Source: Brachionus koreanus
Lineage: Eukaryota; Rotifera; Eurotatoria; Ploima; Brachionidae
Assembly: GCA_016987375.1 (NCBI GenBank)
Contig: PJRA01000272.1
Span: 596,348-618,403, forward strand
Length of the DNA stretch: 22,056 nt
Reading direction: 5' to 3'
Shown: positions 18,501 to 22,056 of the stretch, piece after piece
How the letters are laid out: each line of letters starts with the position of its first letter
How positions within the stretch are numbered: position 1 is the stretch's first letter
Translations under genes and position numbers: made by a program
The notes under the pieces: model-generated
What the model was told of the DNA's origin: nothing
Databases searched by the model: none
Seen by the model: only the letters and a program-made list of their open reading frames with translations

Positions 18501-19986
18501 TTAAATTTTTAAATTAAAATTTTAACTTAAATAAAAATGTAATTAAAACTGACTTTTTTTTGAAAAAAAAAATTTAAAATCAAGTCAAAAGACCTGACTT
18601 TGAAAAGACTTTAAAATGACTTTTTTTTTTGACTTTCGCACAAGTCTGTGATAAACTAATGCCATAACTAGGTAGACTCTTCAATATATTCAAGTGAGAA
18701 TTGTTCTAATTAAACTAATTTGATTTAACTTTAAATTTTAGGTAAATTATACCGTTATTTTGTTTAACAATTGAATTTCCTCAAAAAATGTACTAATTTT
18801 TCCAATTGTGTAATTTCTTAAAACAAGTACATAGTTTTCGTTTCTAAAATTTCTATTTTTTGATTCCAGTTTAGCTGCTATATCCCAAATTAGTTCATGC
18901 TTAGGTTGGTCCCACATATCTGAAGGCTTAAGGTTTCTTTCCTTTGGATTACATACGTATCTACCATTCGAATGTTTCGAACAATGTTTCACTATTACTC
19001 TATCACTTTCAGGTTTTGAATTATAGCCAAGAAAGAACTTAAGTTCGCAATCAGATTTAGACGTATCTGAACATGCAAAAGGAATAGTTGAAAAGCATTT
19101 TAATCGTTTTGTTATTGAATCTCTTTCATTGAACGCTATTTTAAACTCAAGCTTGGAGGGATTTGAATTCTAATAAGTTTAATTTTAAACAATTAAACAA
19201 AAAGAATTTATTTAAACTACTTTTATTTCATCATTAGTTAAGCCTTCCATTTCACATTTCAAAATAAGATCAAATTTAATACTAACAGCCTCAAATGTTG
19301 TAGTATTATCAGTTAGTTGAATGGTACACATGATCTAAAATTACAATGACAAATTTAAATAACAAAAATAATTATCTCTATAGATACGGTATTTCCCAAA
19401 GCAGATTTCCAGGCATTATGTCCTAAAAGCGAATAGAATTCCTTTTTTTCAACTGAATACAATAATTCTGTACTAGAAGTATTATCATATTTTGAAAAAG
19501 TCCATTTAACTGAACCATTTAAAGCACTACAGTCAACATTATCTGGACATTTCAAAAAACATTTACTACTTATTTCATTTTGTAAAGCATTTTGATCCAT
19601 TTTTTTTGTGACAATCGTAATATTGGCCACTTTGCTTAATATATCAAAATCAACTAAAAAAATTAAAATTAAAATATAATATAAAAAAAAAAATAAAAAT
19701 GTGTACATCGACATTCATTTTTTTGATTCGGATCAGCATAATAACCATTATTACAGCTTCCTTTATCTTTAGTAGTAGTTAAATAAGCTGAAGATACAGT
19801 TGTAGTAGTTGAATTATGGTTGACAGTATCACTTTGATCAGTAAATGTAAAGGCAGTTGAAGTTGATGATGTTTCATAGAACGTATTTGTAGAGTTGGCA
19901 GTTGTCAAAGATATTCCATAGTTATGATTAAATACAACTAAAATGGATATAATCAGTTGAATTCTAATTTTTAAAATTTTTTGCAT
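15526..19986 (-). CDS. Secreted VWD and EGF domain protein (VWDE-like), 13 exons
   Basis: Thirteen exons join in phase to 936 residues: 19986-19707, 19653-19388, 19334-19221, 19169-18753, 17814-17732, 17672-17609, 17440-16980, 16922-16719, 16665-16569, 16512-16378, 16329-15967, 15915-15673, 15609-15526. All introns are GT-AG; most are 48-63 nt, but intron 4 is 938 and intron 6 is 168. Residues 1-24 are a signal peptide; 25-80 are Ser/Thr-rich. A cysteine-containing stub (CNNGYY...NECR) and two cysteine-bearing regions follow. Residues 372-545 form a von Willebrand factor D domain: CYNDPHCKTFDNRYFELQQAGEY (375-397), in two runs, and GIFSNWNNDIYDD (529-541). Residues 751-778 are an EGF-like domain, CPNDCSGHGNC...CKC...C. 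The VWD GLCG cysteine is replaced (GIFS). The last exon ends in a short hydrophobic tail. The family is extracellular matrix or secreted; specific role unknown. If exon 4 instead reads through, a stop follows two codons later and this would be two genes. Confidence 0.82.
17815..18752 (-). other. Unusually long (938-nt) intron 4 of the VWD/EGF gene
   Basis: Donor ACG|GTATAA at 18752 and acceptor TTGAATCTAG| ending at 17815, phase 0 on both sides. It is about 17 times longer than the neighbouring introns. No exon was recognised inside; it holds a direct repeat (18346-18650), which may explain the length. Confidence 0.6.
18346..18650. repeat. AAGTC/GACTT-rich repeat with two direct copies
   Basis: A segment of about 60 bp (18374-18432: gacttgacttttaaaagac, then ttttttttgagttttctacaag) recurs at 18588-18650 with similar order and spacing (gacctgactttgaaaagac, then ttttttttgactttcgcacaag). 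Before the first copy, aaagtcaagtc (18358-18368) and gacttgacttt (18378-18388) make a perfect 11-bp inverted repeat. It is probably a small transposon inserted in the intron. Confidence 0.6.
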
Positions 19987-20669
19987 TGTTTGCTTTAATT
20001 TGATTTTATATTTTTAAAATTTTTTGAACAATTTGAGGAATTTATATGTATTAAGCTTTTAAGTTAATTGTCAAAATTTTTGCTTTTGAAAAATTTTTTT
20101 ATTTATCATTAAATATATAGATAGTTTTAAATTTTTTTTCTCAAATTATTCTATATCAATATTTGGTTATTTGTGAATCAGTCAATTTTATATTCTTCTC
20201 TTTTACCTTGATTTTAATCTATTTTTTGAATTGATTTATCTAAATTATTTTAAAACAACTTGAATCGGTATTATAATTGTTTATGAAAGACTAATCCTTT
20301 CAGTTTTTCAATTCTTTTTATTCAATAAAATTAGTAACTATGATATTGTCATATCTAAATTTAAAGATTTTGAGTTCAAATATCAGCTTTTTTTTATAAT
20401 TTTTTTACTTATTTTGAGAATTTTTGTCAATATTGAATTAAAACTGTTTTCTTTAAAAATTTAGAAAAATTATACAATAATTATTTTAGATTTTCTTTTG
20501 AATAAATGAGAATTGTTTTTAAAAGCTTAAGTAACAACAGAAATTATCAACTTGAAAAATTTTTATTATAAAGTAACATTTAACATTTTCTCAAACTCAG
20601 ATAACTAAAATACAGCAATGATTTAAAAATTTTTTTTTACTTTGAATAAAAATCAATCTATTATGTCGA
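19987..20669. other. No gene seen; presumed 5' flank of the VWD/EGF gene
   Basis: Very AT-rich upstream sequence. TATA-like words are too frequent to choose a promoter. Confidence 0.4.
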
Positions 20670-21380
20670 AAAGCTGATCTCTTATTGTTTCACTATGGAT
20701 TTGATAATAATTCCTTTAGCTTACTATCTAATTATTTTAGCAATAGAACAAAAATATTGTGTCTGGAAAATGAAAAGTCTAAATCCACTTCACTCAAGTT
20801 AGGTGAACAAAAAGGTTCAGTATAGTGTCCACTTCTTTTCCTCCTTTTTACTAGATTTTTCTTATATTTTCGGAAAATTTAGCATAAAAATGTTTGCTGA
20901 TGATACAACAATTAGTCATTCAGATGAAGATTTTGATAAATTAATAAATTGTTCGACTACCATTAGAAGTCCAAGTATTTGATGTTCTTAAAACCCGATA
21001 GATATTCATCGGCCTAAAATATTTTGAATGATTTTTTCGAATAAAAATACTAAATTTACTGACAAGGTAAATATTTTTGGAAAAGATATAAAAGTCGTGA
21101 TGAAATAATGCTCTTTTAAAATTAGGTTTTAAAATTGATCAAATTCTTAATTTTTCTAAGCTTGCATATTTCTAAGCTCATTAGTTGTAAACAAAAAACT
21201 TTTTTTCTTTATTATTAGACTTTTCTTCCAATTATTAACTATTAATTCGCTCCAATCTTATTTACTTGATATATTTCTGATTTCAACTTGAACTTAAATT
21301 TTTATTCAAAACAAACAATTAAAAGAATAGCTAATATTTTAAATTCAAGTTTCAAACTTTGAATTTAAATTAACGTGATT
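20670..21380 (+). pseudogene. Non-LTR reverse transcriptase relic with FADD catalytic box
   Basis: The plus strand from 20670 reads HYGFDNNSFSLLSNYFSNRTK, in two short blocks, the usual 'yGf...s..li.syl.nR.q' region. Then LGEQKGSV comes just before an in-frame TAG (20823-20825) and PLLFLLF (about 20829-20849), equivalent to the 'GVPQGSVLGPLLFllfiNDl' block. After a frameshift, FSIKMFADDTTI follows, with the metal-binding Asp pair at 20899-20904 (FADDT 20893-20907). Further on, 'MIFSNKNTKF..KVNIFGKDIKVV' (about 21027-21105) and 'KLGFKIDQILNFSKL' (about 21118-21165) match the 'yliF.nk......v.i.g..i..v...klLGf.iD..L.f..h' block. SSLVVNKKLFF and 'RIANILNSSFKL' may extend to about 21360. Stops and shifts are frequent. 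It differs from the RT at 1140-1622, so it is a separate family. Confidence 0.85.
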
Positions 21381-22056
21381 TTGAAAGGTAATTGAAAATC
21401 AATAAACAGGGCTTAAAATTTGTAAAAAGGTTCACGCTGGCTAAAACCTGACTTGGCTTAGTGAGCATTTGACAGTTTCATTTCAAGCTCTTCTGACTCA
21501 TTATAATATCAAATAAGTTGAGAACCATTTAAAGCGCTTTCAAGTCGAAATCTTAATTTAGATTTTCATTTTTTAACTGTATTGATTTTCTTAAGTGAGT
21601 TTTTGATGTATTCAGTCCTTAATTTGGTTTAACAATATGAAAAGAACTAAAATATTTTTTAATAATACGTTCCAAAATTTTATAAGTCTGGCTTTGTTTA
21701 ACTTTGATTATGAATGCGTGAAAGGATAGAATAGAATATAAAAACGTAAAAATTTTAAAATCGAATGGCAAAAAATAATGAATATAAGCTTTTTGAGATA
21801 AAAATTTTTTTTGATAAGGTTCAAAATCTTAGTATAACAGTTAATTTTATTAGCTCAAGTTGTTGGTACTTAAGGTTAAATTGATTAATATTTGGCACAA
21901 CAATAGCAAATAACGGGTGATGCATAAGTAAATGGACAAATGTTAAGTTAACTTGCCCGATCATGCAAATGATCAAGGGATCATATATATATTTATTTAT
22001 AAACTACTAAAAATTAGCTATAATATTGCAAAAAAAAATTTTTAAAATGGGACTTT
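21381..22056. other. No gene seen
   Basis: AT-rich sequence to the window end. A slightly GC-richer patch at 21425-21560 includes TGGCTTAGTGAGC, resembling a Pol III A box, but without a well-placed B box. No coding frame. Confidence 0.4.

Noticed and set aside
21440..21560. Possible tRNA-derived SINE (TGGCTTAGTGAGC like an A box)
   Set aside because: No B box at the usual spacing, no cloverleaf, no terminal poly-T placed correctly.

Overview
This is a strongly AT-rich (roughly four fifths A+T by eye) eukaryotic genomic window. Genes are split by very short GT-AG introns (mostly 47-63 nt), proteins carry animal extracellular domains (CBM14/peritrophin-A, von Willebrand factor D, EGF-like, LITAF), and the space between genes is full of broken transposons. 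The composition, tiny introns and style of the MULE and non-LTR remnants suggest a small invertebrate. A monogonont rotifer such as Brachionus is my best guess, but this is inference from resemblance and was not searched. All host genes I can support lie on the minus strand.

Layout. 1-1.7 kb: a MULE-type SWIM/AT-hook remnant, short tandem repeats and a dead non-LTR reverse transcriptase fragment. 1.8-2.9 kb: a secreted CBM14 (chitin-binding type) protein with a 22-nt first exon. 4.2-5.6 kb: a block with an intact two-exon LITAF-like gene. 5.6-7.2 kb: a Mutator-like element (1565 bp) with degenerate long terminal inverted repeats, a perfect 9-bp target duplication and a decayed transposase. 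8.6-9.25 kb: a 609-bp element with terminal inverted repeats and an ORF of unknown function. 9.6-10.4 kb: another non-LTR RT relic interrupted by an 81-base assembly gap. 10.6-11.8 kb: the second copy of the LITAF block, whose gene has a premature stop. This copy also keeps the unoccupied version of the Mutator insertion site. 13.1-13.8 kb: a second CBM14 gene, paralogous to the first, with an unresolved 5' end. 14.4-15.05 kb: the 3' part of an RTE-like RT. 15.5-20.0 kb: a 13-exon gene for a secreted 936-residue VWD/EGF protein, reconstructed here by in-phase splicing, with one unusually long intron that holds a repeat. 20.65-21.3 kb: a fourth RT relic.

How the pieces fit. The CBM14 and VWD/EGF proteins are predicted to be secreted matrix or cuticle-type products; LITAF is an endosomal membrane-associated zinc-domain family. 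There is no evidence that they form one pathway. The clearest story is evolutionary: a LITAF-bearing segment was duplicated about 6.4 kb apart in direct orientation, one copy took a MULE insertion at its edge, and the other copy's gene acquired a stop codon. I found no RNA genes, CRISPR arrays or bacterial features.
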